From positions 124,001-188,000 of the forward strand of contig CALMFC010000005.1 in NCBI GenBank assembly GCA_937863415.1: a DNA stretch of 64,000 bases. The letters are read 5' to 3'. Below the pieces are notes generated by a model, which did not search any database, had not been told where the DNA came from, and was given only the letters and a program-made list of their open reading frames with translations. Positions 1 to 8,847 of this stretch are shown one piece after another (positions within the stretch are counted from its first letter, which is position 1; each line of letters begins with the position of its first letter). This stretch comes from an uncultured bacterium (lineage in GTDB: Bacteria > Patescibacteriota > Saccharimonadia > Saccharimonadales > Saccharimonadaceae). Position numbers and translations under genes: made by a program.

Positions 1-2
1 TC

Positions 3-491
3 TTAATTTTATTATTGATCGGTCTATTTTTTGTCTTACAGGATAACAATTCTGTTCCACCAAATATTAAGCCTAACGATGACTCAAAACCAATCGATAC
101 GGGCGCAGATAGTAATCAACCGAAATACCACACCATCACTCCAGGTGGTAAGAATATCGGTCAATTAGGTGGATGGACCAGAGTTAGTCCAATTAATAGC
201 AATCCAGTCTTTGCTTACGTTGATTACATAGATAATATTCCAATAAGGGTTAGTCAGCAACCACTCCCAGATGGATTTGATCAAGATACCACCGCGCAAA
301 TAGATCAGCTCGCTATAGGCTACAATGCCAATGAGAAAATTACTGTCGATAATATTTCTGTCCACATTGGTACAAACTCAAAAGGTCCTCAGTCAGTTAT
401 TTTTGTCAAAAATAATCTTTTGATCCTCATAACATCTAGTGCTAAAATTACGAATGATCAATGGGCGAACTACATTAGCTCTTTGCAATAA
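3..491 (+). CDS. membrane-anchored hypothetical protein, 5' end outside window
   Basis: The reading frame is open to the window edge and enters with a hydrophobic run ending in LLIGLFFVLQ, so the visible part starts inside or just after a membrane or signal segment. It continues as a polar, probably extracytoplasmic domain with a Pro/Asn/Asp-rich linker (about residues 10-45) and a C-terminal beta-rich part. A TTG at 15 could be read as a start, but the hydrophobic residues before it argue that the gene continues upstream. It converges on the next gene with a 2-base gap. I do not recognise the family. Confidence 0.6.
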   Translation, partial: LILLLIGLFFVLQDNNSVPPNIKPNDDSKPIDTGADSNQPKYHTITPGGKNIGQLGGWTRVSPINSNPVFAYVDYIDNIPIRVSQQPLPDGFDQDTTAQIDQLAIGYNANEKITVDNISVHIGTNSKGPQSVIFVKNNLLILITSSAKITNDQWANYISSLQ

Positions 492-493
492 AA

Positions 494-985
494 CTACTGC
501 TTAACAACTAAGTCACCGATTACAACACCTGACTTTTTACCGTATGCACACGTCACAGTAACTGGCCATTTACCTACTGGCACCGAACTCTCGACTGTCC
601 ACGTCCAACTGACTGTCCCAAACTCGTCAGCCGTCTTTTTTGATAAACCAGAGTCATCGCTTGGAACTTTATTATAAACAGCCGTTATGGTGCATGTTGC
701 TAGAGCCCTAGTTTTAATAATAATCATTGCATTCGATCCAGGCGCAATTGGGGTCGTCAGTGACTGAATCGATACTCCAACTGGTGTGTTTTCAGACGGC
801 ATAACATGTTCAATAATTTTGGGCTTAGAGTCAATCGGTTTGATATCTTGGACTGGAGCAACCGGCTGAACCATGCCCATTATCCATGTATACAGTACAC
901 CAGCTACAACTGCCAGTACAATCAAAGCTAGTATACTAATCGAAACATTGCGTATAACTTTTTTTAGATTACGCTTTTTAACCAT
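494..985 (-). CDS. membrane-anchored hypothetical protein with Ig-like extracellular domain
   Basis: 163 aa. A Lys/Arg-rich N-terminus is followed by one membrane segment (about residues 13-36), typical of an N-in signal anchor. The rest is extracytoplasmic: a Pro/Lys linker and a beta-sandwich-like domain with two cysteines (in ATCTITAV and VTVTCAYG) that could form a disulfide, as in Ig-like domains. Its stop faces the stop of the preceding plus-strand gene. It lies 18 bases downstream of another single-pass protein on the same strand, so the two are probably co-transcribed. Function unknown. Confidence 0.65.
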   Translation of the reverse strand: MVKKRNLKKVIRNVSISILALIVLAVVAGVLYTWIMGMVQPVAPVQDIKPIDSKPKIIEHVMPSENTPVGVSIQSLTTPIAPGSNAMIIIKTRALATCTITAVYNKVPSDDSGLSKKTADEFGTVSWTWTVESSVPVGKWPVTVTCAYGKKSGVVIGDLVVKQ

Positions 986-1003
986 GACGTGGTTATGTCC
1001 AGC

Positions 1004-1525
1004 CTAGTGGTTGGCTTCTTTGTATTTTGTAATAGACTTTGTAACCGTACCGTCGGTTTTTAGATTTTCAAAGAACAAAATCTGATCTTTGCTAATAATC
1101 ATTTCGTCAGTTGGGCCATGAATTTCACTACCAAGCTTAATTAGTTCGACACCAGGATTAGATTGGGTACCAGCATCCTGTAGTTTCGTAGAATCAGCAG
1201 TTTTCGTCTGTAAATAGAACACGTCTGTTAACTTCATATATCCACCATTTAGTGTGTGTAACTTTCCAAAATAAACCTGACCGTTACTAAAGAAGACCGC
1301 CTGGTATTTACCGCTATCAATACTTGATCCCATAGTTGAGTTATAAAAACTCCAACCACCAAAGACTAAAATAGCCACCAGTAGCAATAGACCGACAACC
1401 ATAGCCGTCGTTTTGTTGCGAATTGCTCGCCCTAAACTAGATTTACTCTTTTTAGGCGCATCATGTCCACCCCTGCGGCCACTACCGGCTGGTACATTAA
1501 CAGTTACATTGTCCATACTTACCAT
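1004..1525 (-). CDS. single-pass membrane hypothetical protein
   Basis: 173 aa. A Gly/Arg/Lys-rich cytoplasmic head (about 1-35), one membrane segment (about 38-60, VVGLLLLVAILVFGGWSFY), then an outside domain with Gln/Tyr/Phe-rich beta strands (YQAVFFSNGQVYFGKL). That pattern suggests a small beta domain seen in several CPR membrane proteins, but I cannot name a family. An AGGGGAA purine run lies directly before the ATG at 1525; a second in-frame ATG at 1516 has better spacing and may be the true start. Confidence 0.65.
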   Translation of the reverse strand: MVSMDNVTVNVPAGSGRRGGHDAPKKSKSSLGRAIRNKTTAMVVGLLLLVAILVFGGWSFYNSTMGSSIDSGKYQAVFFSNGQVYFGKLHTLNGGYMKLTDVFYLQTKTADSTKLQDAGTQSNPGVELIKLGSEIHGPTDEMIISKDQILFFENLKTDGTVTKSITKYKEANH

Positions 1526-1587
1526 TTCCCCTACGTTTAGTTAGACTAATAATAGCATGACAGGTATGGGTTTATCAATCCAAACCA

Positions 1588-2088
1588 CTAACCAATCCAA
1601 GCCTTAACAGCCCCAAGTGACAGCTCCAAACGACGCGGAAATCCTTCGTCGTCTATATGCAGATTTACTAGGTGTCCAAATTCTTCGAGGAATTTATCGT
1701 GCTCAGGTTGTCGTAAATCAAGTTGTGCAAACTCTGTATAGTCTTTCGCTTTATAAATACCACGCAGTAACGACTCGCTAAGATCAAGGCTGATTATAAA
1801 AACCTCATAACCCCTTCCCTCTAACCGCCTATGGTGAGTTTCCCACATTCGGTCAACGCTAGCGTCATAAATAAAAGATTTTCCGCTATCCATCAAGTTA
1901 ATTGCCCGCTCGTCGCGACGCTTCTCATACTCTTTCTGGTCAAATTTTAATAAATCTTCTTTTACCTCTGTCCTTAAGGTATCATTATTAAATATAGGTA
2001 ACCCCAAATTCCAGCTTAAATGATTGGCGATCGGAGATTTAGAACTGCCTGGAACGCCAGCGAACGTAATGCAATACTTTGTTCTCAT
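1588..2088 (-). CDS. P-loop kinase-like protein (AAA_33 / adenylate-kinase-like)
   Basis: 166 aa. The N-terminus contains a Walker A-type loop, AGVPGSSKS (about residues 11-19), followed by an acidic residue after strand 2 (FNNDTLRTEV) and a predicted Asp after strand 3 (FIYDASVDR). This order fits the small AAA_33/zeta-like kinases that phosphorylate small molecules. Length is normal for the fold. The substrate cannot be told from the sequence. A TATACT box at 2095-2100 ends 6 bases before the ATG, suggesting a leaderless message and a separate transcription unit. Confidence 0.65.
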   Translation of the reverse strand: MRTKYCITFAGVPGSSKSPIANHLSWNLGLPIFNNDTLRTEVKEDLLKFDQKEYEKRRDERAINLMDSGKSFIYDASVDRMWETHHRRLEGRGYEVFIISLDLSESLLRGIYKAKDYTEFAQLDLRQPEHDKFLEEFGHLVNLHIDDEGFPRRLELSLGAVKAWIG

Positions 2089-2094
2089 ATGCTC

Positions 2095-2100
2095 AGTATA
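2095..2100 (-). promoter_or_regulatory. -10 box (TATACT) of the P-loop kinase gene
   Basis: TATACT on the minus strand with a 6-base gap to the ATG at 2088. This leaves no room for a Shine-Dalgarno site, so the transcript would be leaderless. No convincing -35 box is seen. Confidence 0.5.
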
Positions 2101-2138
2101 TCAAACGATAAATTAGACTTTTCGCGAAGTAAATAATC

Positions 2139-2927
2139 TTATTCGTTTCTAACCCTTACGGCTCTTTGTAAAGGATACACAACAGCAACTGCAATGGCTA
2201 ATACACCAATTGATGCAATTGGTATAGATAACACCTCAGCAGGCCTGCTTTGAGTGAGTCTAATTGGCCTAGCTATTAAATTAACCTCAATACTGGCTAC
2301 ATTTGGCAATTTCAAATCCGTTAACTCCAAGCTAATATCAGCTAACCGACTGTTGTTTAAGTCTAGTTTAGTTGGTTTTTTAAGCTCTAATTTAATTGGT
2401 TCAGCTAAATCTGAAAACTTCATCAACACTCCGTTGTAATCAATCTTTTGAACGTAGAATGAGTGTAGAATTGTACTAACTGGTGTATAAAAATAACAGG
2501 TCTGGCCCAACTTGGCCTGGACAATAATTCCGCGGTCCACGTCAGGATTATCCGGCAGGTTAATTGGCGCAACCGATTCATCACCTGAACAATTCTGTGC
2601 ATTTGTTAAATTAGAACTTGGTGTCGGTACGTTAAAGTTATTCAGCACCCAACTTGGTTTGTTGGTTTTATCTTGACTAGTATCGTTATTATTTGTTGAG
2701 TCAGTCGAAGCTACAGGTGGTTCAATTACGCCACACTCTTTTGGCGTCAAATATTCGATTGTTCCAGTGCCAGTATCCACCACCATGAATACACAATTAA
2801 TCGGCAAGATAAGTTGCGAGAAGGTAGCTTGTTTGGCACTTACAGCACCAGTCAACCCAACAGCAACGAGCAGTATAGACAGTAAAACTACTATGTATAA
2901 TTTATATATCGTTCTAATTAATTGCAT
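2139..2927 (-). CDS. secreted, C-terminally anchored surface protein of the WxL-like operon
   Basis: 262 aa. N-terminal signal (about 1-31, ending AVSAKQ), a Thr/Asn/Ser-rich linker near 75-110, a beta-rich region with two or three cysteines, then a C-terminal membrane helix (about 230-250) followed by a basic tail RAVRVRNE. This is the plan of a type I surface protein. It lies 2 bases downstream of the 1077-aa glycine-rich protein and 2-base gaps run through that operon, so it is probably its last gene. By position it resembles the small accessory protein of WxL clusters; this is inference only. Confidence 0.6.
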   Translation of the reverse strand: MQLIRTIYKLYIVVLLSILLVAVGLTGAVSAKQATFSQLILPINCVFMVVDTGTGTIEYLTPKECGVIEPPVASTDSTNNNDTSQDKTNKPSWVLNNFNVPTPSSNLTNAQNCSGDESVAPINLPDNPDVDRGIIVQAKLGQTCYFYTPVSTILHSFYVQKIDYNGVLMKFSDLAEPIKLELKKPTKLDLNNSRLADISLELTDLKLPNVASIEVNLIARPIRLTQSRPAEVLSIPIASIGVLAIAVAVVYPLQRAVRVRNE

Positions 2928-2929
2928 GA

Positions 2930-5900
2930 TTAATTTGCCACCAATGTGATAGTTAAGTCCAGTTTATACGAGCCGTTTTGTTGATAAGCGGGAATCTGTT
3001 GTTGCAGACCTATACCAGTTAAATCCCAATAACAACCGTTATCCGCCGAGGAACTTGCCGCACCAAGATTAATAGAGTCAGTTATGCCCTCATTAAAATA
3101 ATTTGATGAGCCTAGTGACACACCGCTCAATGAACAGCCAGTCTGTGGAGTAATTGATGCTCCGCTAAACCCAAAACTAAGTAGCCCCGCATAAGTATCA
3201 GAATCAGCACCAGCCGAACAGCCAGGTGGTGACCCAGTTGGGTCATTGTAGTCGAAGACATTCGAAACACTCGACCATTTTGCCGTGTTGCCATCCGTAG
3301 CCGCAATGCTCAGACTCCATGGGTAACCCGCACTATGATTAGTAACTCGTATTTTTTGACTCGACGTACCCAAAGTTCCAGTTGATGAGGTGCAGGTTAG
3401 ACTGGTCGAAGTGTTGCTCATAGTGACTGACGGACTGGCTACACTAGAACCACCACTATTTACAATATCTACATTAAAGGCGCCGTCGGATGTCGTAACT
3501 TGTGGGTATGAATTGTAATTGTCTAGCAAAACACCACTAGACTTAACAACGCGAAAACAATAGGTAGAATTAGCAGGTGCACTAATATCTGCCAGTGAAA
3601 AATCCCATTCTCCATCATGACCGACGGTAATATTGCCCTGTGTATTTGAGAAATTATTATTCTCATTATATGTCTGAGTCTCGACTGTATTACCCCCATC
3701 AGTTGGGTCGTTAGCATTTGCAATCAATGGGGTTCCGTCAGTCAATCCGCCAGGAATATTATGGAATGCAACCGGCGTGCTAGTTGTGACATCGCTATAC
3801 GAACTGGCGCTGCACGAACCACTAAGACTGGCGTATTGTAATTTAAAAGCTGTGTCCTGTGGCAGAGTCGCTCCACTAACACCAAGAAGTAACCTCAATC
3901 TAAATGCTCGATTCGCCGACGCTAAAGTTGTAGGTGTATTTTGGCTTGTAATTGGAGTTCCAACATCAGGAGGGGGTGGTAAAAATTCAACAACCTGCCA
4001 GTAGTGCGAACCTGCCCCACTCGAACTTCCACGCCAAAATGAGGTCCTGAGGTTGTTTGTGTCTGTCAGCTGACTTATCCATGAATTACGCGGGTATGCG
4101 CTACCGGTACCACTAGTGGTGTTTGTTATATAGCCAAAAGCTTTAGTAATCGAATTTATTGGAGTAATCGGAATATCAATATCATAACGAACACCATCAC
4201 TCGATCCGCCGCCGTCTGCAGCATTGCCTCTTTGAACGCTAACATCCGCACTTGGAAACGTCACTACATACCATCGGACCCTGTTGTTATACGAACCTGA
4301 CTTATATCGATCTAAGGTGATAGTGGTAGAATCGGTTAAATCGCACCCAACTGCTGTTTGACCTAGTCCGTTAGTATCAGCATCATAGCTACAATACAGC
4401 CACGAACTTGCTGTGTTAACTGACGAAATAGAAGCTGTCTGACCAGATGAACCGGAACCTAAATTCGTTTCACCAGTTTGAACAGTCGCTCCAGACCCTG
4501 AAGAAAACGTCACCACTTGCCAATTTATCGTATCGTTAACGGTTGCGCCATCGTTACGCTTCATTAGTACCGTAGTACTGTTTTGCAACTCACCCGTCAC
4601 CAAACCAGTCTGTTGGTTAGAACTGGTTTCGTCATCAAAACTTGACACGATGACCATAGACTTTGACGTGTCGACCGAGTTTATGGTTGCCGTATTCGAA
4701 ACAGAACCCGATGCAATTGTTGTCTGGCCACGCTGTACACTAAATTCATTCAGATAACACTTTACGACAGAGTAACTGACTTGAGCGTCACCACTAGCAG
4801 ATGCGCCACGCTCGAACGTTAAAGTTGTTGTATTTGTAATCATTCCCGATACCATATGTGCATTTCCGCTACTAACGCTATTATCGCCTGATGAATTAAC
4901 TAACAAAAATGTCTGATTAATATCGGTAATCGGTTTAGTTAAGGTGACTGTTGATGAGGATGAACCACTAGGGATTGTCGTTTCACCACCTTCGGTTTGG
5001 CAGCCCTGCCACGGAGTTTTACCAAGTGTAGTTGGATTGTTAAACATTCGATACGAGGACTGCGAAATTGAAGTAGGAACTGACGATGTATACCTAATAA
5101 CAATTATGCCTTGGCCACCAACGCCTCCATTAAACGTGTGGCTACCAGATAATCCAGCGCCACCACCACCGCCGCCAAACGTACCACCAGCGCCACCACT
5201 TTTATCACCCGACGCACTGTTTCCACCAGCGCCACCACCACCGCCGCCGCCACCAGATGGTCCTTGACCTGTGGCCCATAAATCTTCTGGCGCACCTATT
5301 CCACCAGGCACAACACCACTACCCGAACTAGATCCACCACCACCACCGCCAGCTCCATTGACTCCAAATCCAGCATTGTCAGTATTTTTTATACCTCCAC
5401 TTCCTCCGCCAACTCCACTATTGCCGTTGCCACCATCTCCACCAGTAGTGTTAGAACTTAAAACACCAGCCGACGATGAGCCACCGTTACTTCCACCACC
5501 ACCACCTCCACCAGTATTCTTACCGCCAACGCCGTCTGCTCCAGATTTACCTATACCAGATGGTCCAGCAGAGCCACCACCACCTGCACCAGATGCTGGG
5601 TTATTAGTTATACCGCTACCGCCATTACCGCCATTATAATTAGCCGTACTACCTATTCCACCACTACCACCTGCGCCAGCCGTCGCGTTAACGGCATTGC
5701 CACCATTTTTGGCTTCAATAATCTTAGAACCACCATTACTTTTAAGCCACGTACCGTCAGCAGACGACCCCGCACCACCTGCAGAAATGTTAATATCAAT
5801 TGTTGAACCGGGAGTCAAAAAAGCGTTTGTAACTTTGCGGTACTCACCACCTCCACCACCCGCGCCACCACTGGTACTTGCCACACTATCGCCACCATTA

Positions 5901-6163
5901 CCACCTGCACCGATTGCTTCAATGGTATTATCTCCGCTGTCCCAGGCTGGTGGTACACTCCAGGTCGTACCACTAGTCAAGACGATGGTTATACTGGCAG
6001 CGTGTGCTTTTGGTAACAAATTTAACATGGCTGGCCAATCCGACAATTGCCAAACCATGATGGCTATCAGAGATACAAAAATCATACCACTTCGTCTCAG
6101 CGACGCAAAGTTAAATTTGCCCAACAGGCGACGCCTCTGGCTAGGCCGGCGCCATTTAAACAC
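2930..6163 (-). CDS. glycine-rich surface protein with C-terminal WxL-like domain
   Basis: 1077 aa, probably exported and exposed. Order: a long Arg-rich n-region with signal segment (1-56, ending KAHAA); a glycine-rich domain (about 80-350) full of GGxGG runs, similar in type to the glycine-rich domains of phage adhesins and PGRS-like proteins; a middle region of several Ser/Thr-rich beta repeats of about 70 aa, recognisable by QxGxTxxxSGS and SSWxxxSY-like phrases (350-720); another beta domain; and a C-terminal domain (about 907-1077) that matches the 222-aa protein two genes upstream, with WSL at 949-951. It sits 2 bases after the DUF916-like gene. Binding or adhesion is a guess from composition and context. 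Confidence 0.75.
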   Translation of the reverse strand: MFKWRRPSQRRRLLGKFNFASLRRSGMIFVSLIAIMVWQLSDWPAMLNLLPKAHAASITIVLTSGTTWSVPPAWDSGDNTIEAIGAGGNGGDSVASTSGGAGGGGGEYRKVTNAFLTPGSTIDINISAGGAGSSADGTWLKSNGGSKIIEAKNGGNAVNATAGAGGSGGIGSTANYNGGNGGSGITNNPASGAGGGGSAGPSGIGKSGADGVGGKNTGGGGGGGSNGGSSSAGVLSSNTTGGDGGNGNSGVGGGSGGIKNTDNAGFGVNGAGGGGGGSSSGSGVVPGGIGAPEDLWATGQGPSGGGGGGGGAGGNSASGDKSGGAGGTFGGGGGGAGLSGSHTFNGGVGGQGIIVIRYTSSVPTSISQSSYRMFNNPTTLGKTPWQGCQTEGGETTIPSGSSSSTVTLTKPITDINQTFLLVNSSGDNSVSSGNAHMVSGMITNTTTLTFERGASASGDAQVSYSVVKCYLNEFSVQRGQTTIASGSVSNTATINSVDTSKSMVIVSSFDDETSSNQQTGLVTGELQNSTTVLMKRNDGATVNDTINWQVVTFSSGSGATVQTGETNLGSGSSGQTASISSVNTASSWLYCSYDADTNGLGQTAVGCDLTDSTTITLDRYKSGSYNNRVRWYVVTFPSADVSVQRGNAADGGGSSDGVRYDIDIPITPINSITKAFGYITNTTSGTGSAYPRNSWISQLTDTNNLRTSFWRGSSSGAGSHYWQVVEFLPPPPDVGTPITSQNTPTTLASANRAFRLRLLLGVSGATLPQDTAFKLQYASLSGSCSASSYSDVTTSTPVAFHNIPGGLTDGTPLIANANDPTDGGNTVETQTYNENNNFSNTQGNITVGHDGEWDFSLADISAPANSTYCFRVVKSSGVLLDNYNSYPQVTTSDGAFNVDIVNSGGSSVASPSVTMSNTSTSLTCTSSTGTLGTSSQKIRVTNHSAGYPWSLSIAATDGNTAKWSSVSNVFDYNDPTGSPPGCSAGADSDTYAGLLSFGFSGASITPQTGCSLSGVSLGSSNYFNEGITDSINLGAASSSADNGCYWDLTGIGLQQQIPAYQQNGSYKLDLTITLVAN

Positions 6164-6165
6164 GG

Positions 6166-7302
6166 TTACTTCCCTCGTGGGGCTGGTACCCGAAGTTTTT
6201 GACCTGATTTTAGGCTATATGGCGGTTTTAGTCTGTTGGCTCGTGCTAATTTTTTCCACGATACATGATGGTCTTTGGCAAGACTGGTTATTGTATCGTC
6301 TGCCTTAACAGAATAGCTCTGCCAGTTTTTGCGAATTTTCCTAATATCTAATTGTTTTCGTACATAAACGGTAATTCCAGCAACTATTAACGCTAGAATT
6401 AATAGTTCAATTAGTGCTCCACCAAGCGTCGGTGGTGTGAAGATTACTTCGGTCTTTGAATGAACGGTCTGGGAATCGCCCTTCGGTACGCCTAGTTCGG
6501 CAGTAGGATTACTGTTATATGTAGCATCCGTATTAATCTTGTACCAACCACCCCAGAAAGGCTGATTGAAAGTAAAGTTCCAACTAGCGGTGCTTTTTGG
6601 CAATACTGGGTACGTACCAGATTGTTGTTCGACAGTTGTTGCAAAAATTGTTGAAATCTTAGTATTTACCTTAGTATCAAGTGATACATTACCCTCATTG
6701 ACTGCCGATGGTGAGATTGTATAACTGCCATCACTAACCTGTTTAATCTCGGTTGTACCCATTGTTAACTTTTTAATAATCTCACCAGGTATTGTAACCA
6801 CGACTCGCGTTGCCGAACGGAAACTTAGCACTACACCGGCATTATCAGTTGCCTGCGTCATAGAAGCGTCCTGAGTAGTGATACAACCATCATGTTCACC
6901 GACATCTGCTTTTGCTGGCACCGTCAAAGTAAACGGTACAACTTTGCTTCCCCCGGCAGGGATAGTTACTGTCGTTGCATCTAAATTAATCCACTTACCA
7001 ACATCTGTCTTTGCGTCTGCTGCCTGAGCACACGAGAAAGCTCCACCACTGGCAATGACTGAATCAACCGCGTCCAATGTGATCGTTCGTTCTGTATCAG
7101 TGTTATTGAAAACCTGGATTCCGTCTTGTATTGATTGGTTTAAATTCAGTGTATAGATAAAAATTGACTGTGTTCTAGGGTTGCTGGCAACAGGATTCGC
7201 AGGTTTGCCACCAACACCACCATAATCTACCGCACCAACAATACTAGCTGGAACCAGTAGTGCGGTCATAATCAAGGCTGTGAATAAGAATAATTTTTTC
7301 AT
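6166..7302 (-). CDS. DUF916 / WxLIP-like protein with a membrane helix and C-terminal LysM-like domain
   Basis: 378 aa. Signal peptide (1-24, ending IVGA), then a two-domain beta region like the DUF916 and following domain of WxL-interacting proteins: opening SIFIYTLNLN...G.QVFNNT, a PFTLTVP strand, and VVVTIPGE at the domain junction. A membrane helix (about 292-314) and a basic stretch follow, then a LysM-like module (about 331-375: YSVKADDTITSLA ... GQKLRVPAP). In Firmicutes WxLIPs bind peptidoglycan and WxL partners. The LysM comes after a single helix with positive flanks, which would place it in the cytoplasm; this is odd. Operon with the WxL-like proteins. Confidence 0.7.
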   Translation of the reverse strand: MKKLFLFTALIMTALLVPASIVGAVDYGGVGGKPANPVASNPRTQSIFIYTLNLNQSIQDGIQVFNNTDTERTITLDAVDSVIASGGAFSCAQAADAKTDVGKWINLDATTVTIPAGGSKVVPFTLTVPAKADVGEHDGCITTQDASMTQATDNAGVVLSFRSATRVVVTIPGEIIKKLTMGTTEIKQVSDGSYTISPSAVNEGNVSLDTKVNTKISTIFATTVEQQSGTYPVLPKSTASWNFTFNQPFWGGWYKINTDATYNSNPTAELGVPKGDSQTVHSKTEVIFTPPTLGGALIELLILALIVAGITVYVRKQLDIRKIRKNWQSYSVKADDTITSLAKDHHVSWKKLARANRLKPPYSLKSGQKLRVPAPRGK

Positions 7303-7346
7303 CTACTGGTTAAATTTTACCTTACTTAAATTAGGATTAACAGTGT

Positions 7347-8015
7347 TTAGTTAGCTGTGACAGTAATTGTCATTGGCAAACTATAGCTACCTGAAGCTTG
7401 AGCGGCAGGGATTTTTTGACTTAACGAGATACCTGTAAGATAGCCACCCCAGGCACTACCACTACTGTTGGTAGCAAGTGTCGCAACACTTGATCCTGTA
7501 TTGTCTAACGTAGCAGACGAACCTTTTGTAACCGTTGCTGAACTACAGCTTGAATTACAGTCTAGAGTAATTGTCGAAACAGAAGGGTCAACAGTCAGCT
7601 GACCGTTTGTACAACCTGATCCTGCAGGATCATTATATGCATATGTATTGCTACCGTCGGTCCACGTAGCTGAATCGCCACTAGTAGCCGTCATCGTAAG
7701 AGTCCATCCGTTATTAGACGCAAGGTTAGTGACATTTAGCTTATTATTAGAATCACCAAGTGTCGCTGTGTTTGTCTGGCAAGTAAACCCGGCATTTACA
7801 GCTGGAAATGCAACAGTTGGACTTGCTACAGGAGTAGAGTCATCACTTTGCATAATATTAGTTGACAGCGCTCCGGCGTTAATTGTTTGATTAAACGTCG
7901 GAGTCGGCGCGGCTGATGCCATAATTGGTATAAATAATGCGACCAACGCAAAACTTGATACTAAATATGCAATTTTTGTTTTGTAATTTTGAACTTTCGT
8001 TACTATTTTACCCAT
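7347..8015 (-). CDS. secreted WxL-like surface protein
   Basis: 222 aa. Signal peptide 1-35 (cleavage near MASAA). The mature part is one domain aligned by eye over about 165 residues with the C-terminus of the 1077-aa protein: VASPTV, a CQTNTATLG segment, WTL at 104-106, YNDPAGSGC, and a final YSLPMTITVTAN. A WxL motif followed by a distal Y...LT.T strand is the signature of WxL domains, which bind peptidoglycan non-covalently in Gram-positive bacteria. First gene of the operon; AGGGGAG lies before the ATG. Confidence 0.7.
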   Translation of the reverse strand: MGKIVTKVQNYKTKIAYLVSSFALVALFIPIMASAAPTPTFNQTINAGALSTNIMQSDDSTPVASPTVAFPAVNAGFTCQTNTATLGDSNNKLNVTNLASNNGWTLTMTATSGDSATWTDGSNTYAYNDPAGSGCTNGQLTVDPSVSTITLDCNSSCSSATVTKGSSATLDNTGSSVATLATNSSGSAWGGYLTGISLSQKIPAAQASGSYSLPMTITVTAN

Positions 8016-8128
8016 GAACTAACTCCCCTAAATACCTAAATAATTATTTTTAGCCTAACATCATGTTGAATTTCAAGCAATAGCAGTATACAACTATTGG
8101 TATCTATAAAAGCCTAGTTCTATATTCA

Positions 8129-8159
8129 AATAACCCACTATTTTTGGTAGCGGGTTATT
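8129..8159 (-). terminator. hairpin terminator after the amphipathic repeat gene
   Basis: AATAACCC at 8129-8136 pairs with GGGTTATT at 8152-8159; the stem extends inward by three more pairs after one mismatch. It lies 25 bases past the stop of the leftward gene at 8184, where a terminator is expected. The tail is only moderately T-rich. Confidence 0.55.
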
Positions 8160-8183
8160 CAATTTATGCTGCGTGGCTACAAA

Positions 8184-8756
8184 TTATTTTTTGTTGTCTT
8201 CGGACCCTTTAATTGCAGACTCAATCACATCACGTGGCAATGCAGCTGATGATAACAGCGCATTTTTTACTGTTCCAGCAACGTTAGTTCCCGCGCTAGT
8301 GGCAGCATTCAAAGCACCACCAACTGCTGATTTAGCAGCTTCTGCAACGTCCGCACCGACATCACCAGCAGCTTTAATCGCACCTTCAACTGCCGAAACA
8401 GCAGCCTTACCGACATCACCGCCAGTTTCTGCTGTGCCTTTTACAACGCCCTGTGCAGCACCGAATACAGAATGCATAACATCACCCCCTACCGACGAAA
8501 CACCATTCACTACGCCACTCATAGTGCCTGATATTGTCTCAGCCAGTGAAGTTCCGACTGTTCCGGCTGCCTTGGCCGACCCGCTAGCAACTGATGAAGC
8601 TGCCTCGACGGTTGAGTTTGCCACGTCGCCTGTACCACTAATGATATTAACGACCTGGTCTTTGACTGTGGTGGTTACTGCGCCGACGATATCACCCGCG
8701 CCTTTGATTGCAGCACTAACTGCATCAGTTGCTTCTTTGATAATTCGATCTAGCAT
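8184..8756 (-). CDS. Ala/Gly-rich amphipathic-helix repeat protein
   Basis: 190 aa, almost free of aromatic residues and cysteine. It is built from imperfect repeats of 11-20 residues (VGADVAEAAKSAVGGAL, VGKAAVSAVEGAIKAAGD), giving long amphipathic helices as in LEA-like, apolipoprotein-like or perilipin-like proteins. No signal peptide or true membrane segment. I chose the ATG at 8756 because GGGGG lies just upstream and a TATAAT box lies further up; an upstream codon would swallow that site. Membrane- or granule-surface binding or stress protection is possible; I cannot decide. A same-length open frame exists on the other strand but has no start signals. Confidence 0.6.
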   Translation of the reverse strand: MLDRIIKEATDAVSAAIKGAGDIVGAVTTTVKDQVVNIISGTGDVANSTVEAASSVASGSAKAAGTVGTSLAETISGTMSGVVNGVSSVGGDVMHSVFGAAQGVVKGTAETGGDVGKAAVSAVEGAIKAAGDVGADVAEAAKSAVGGALNAATSAGTNVAGTVKNALLSSAALPRDVIESAIKGSEDNKK

Positions 8757-8847
8757 ATTGCCCCCAAACATTTAGTTTATATATCTATTATAACAATCTA
8801 TAGATTGAGAGCCAAACTGAGGGCATGACAACCAAGGTCAAATTTAA

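Noticed and set aside
4944-6308. Long Pro-rich reading frames on the plus strand
   Set aside because: They are antisense shadows of the Gly-rich domain (GGN codons read as CCN); no start signals and the minus-strand gene has signal peptide and operon context.
8173-8775. 200-aa frame opposite the amphipathic repeat gene
   Set aside because: No ribosome site or promoter; the minus strand has both and a following terminator.
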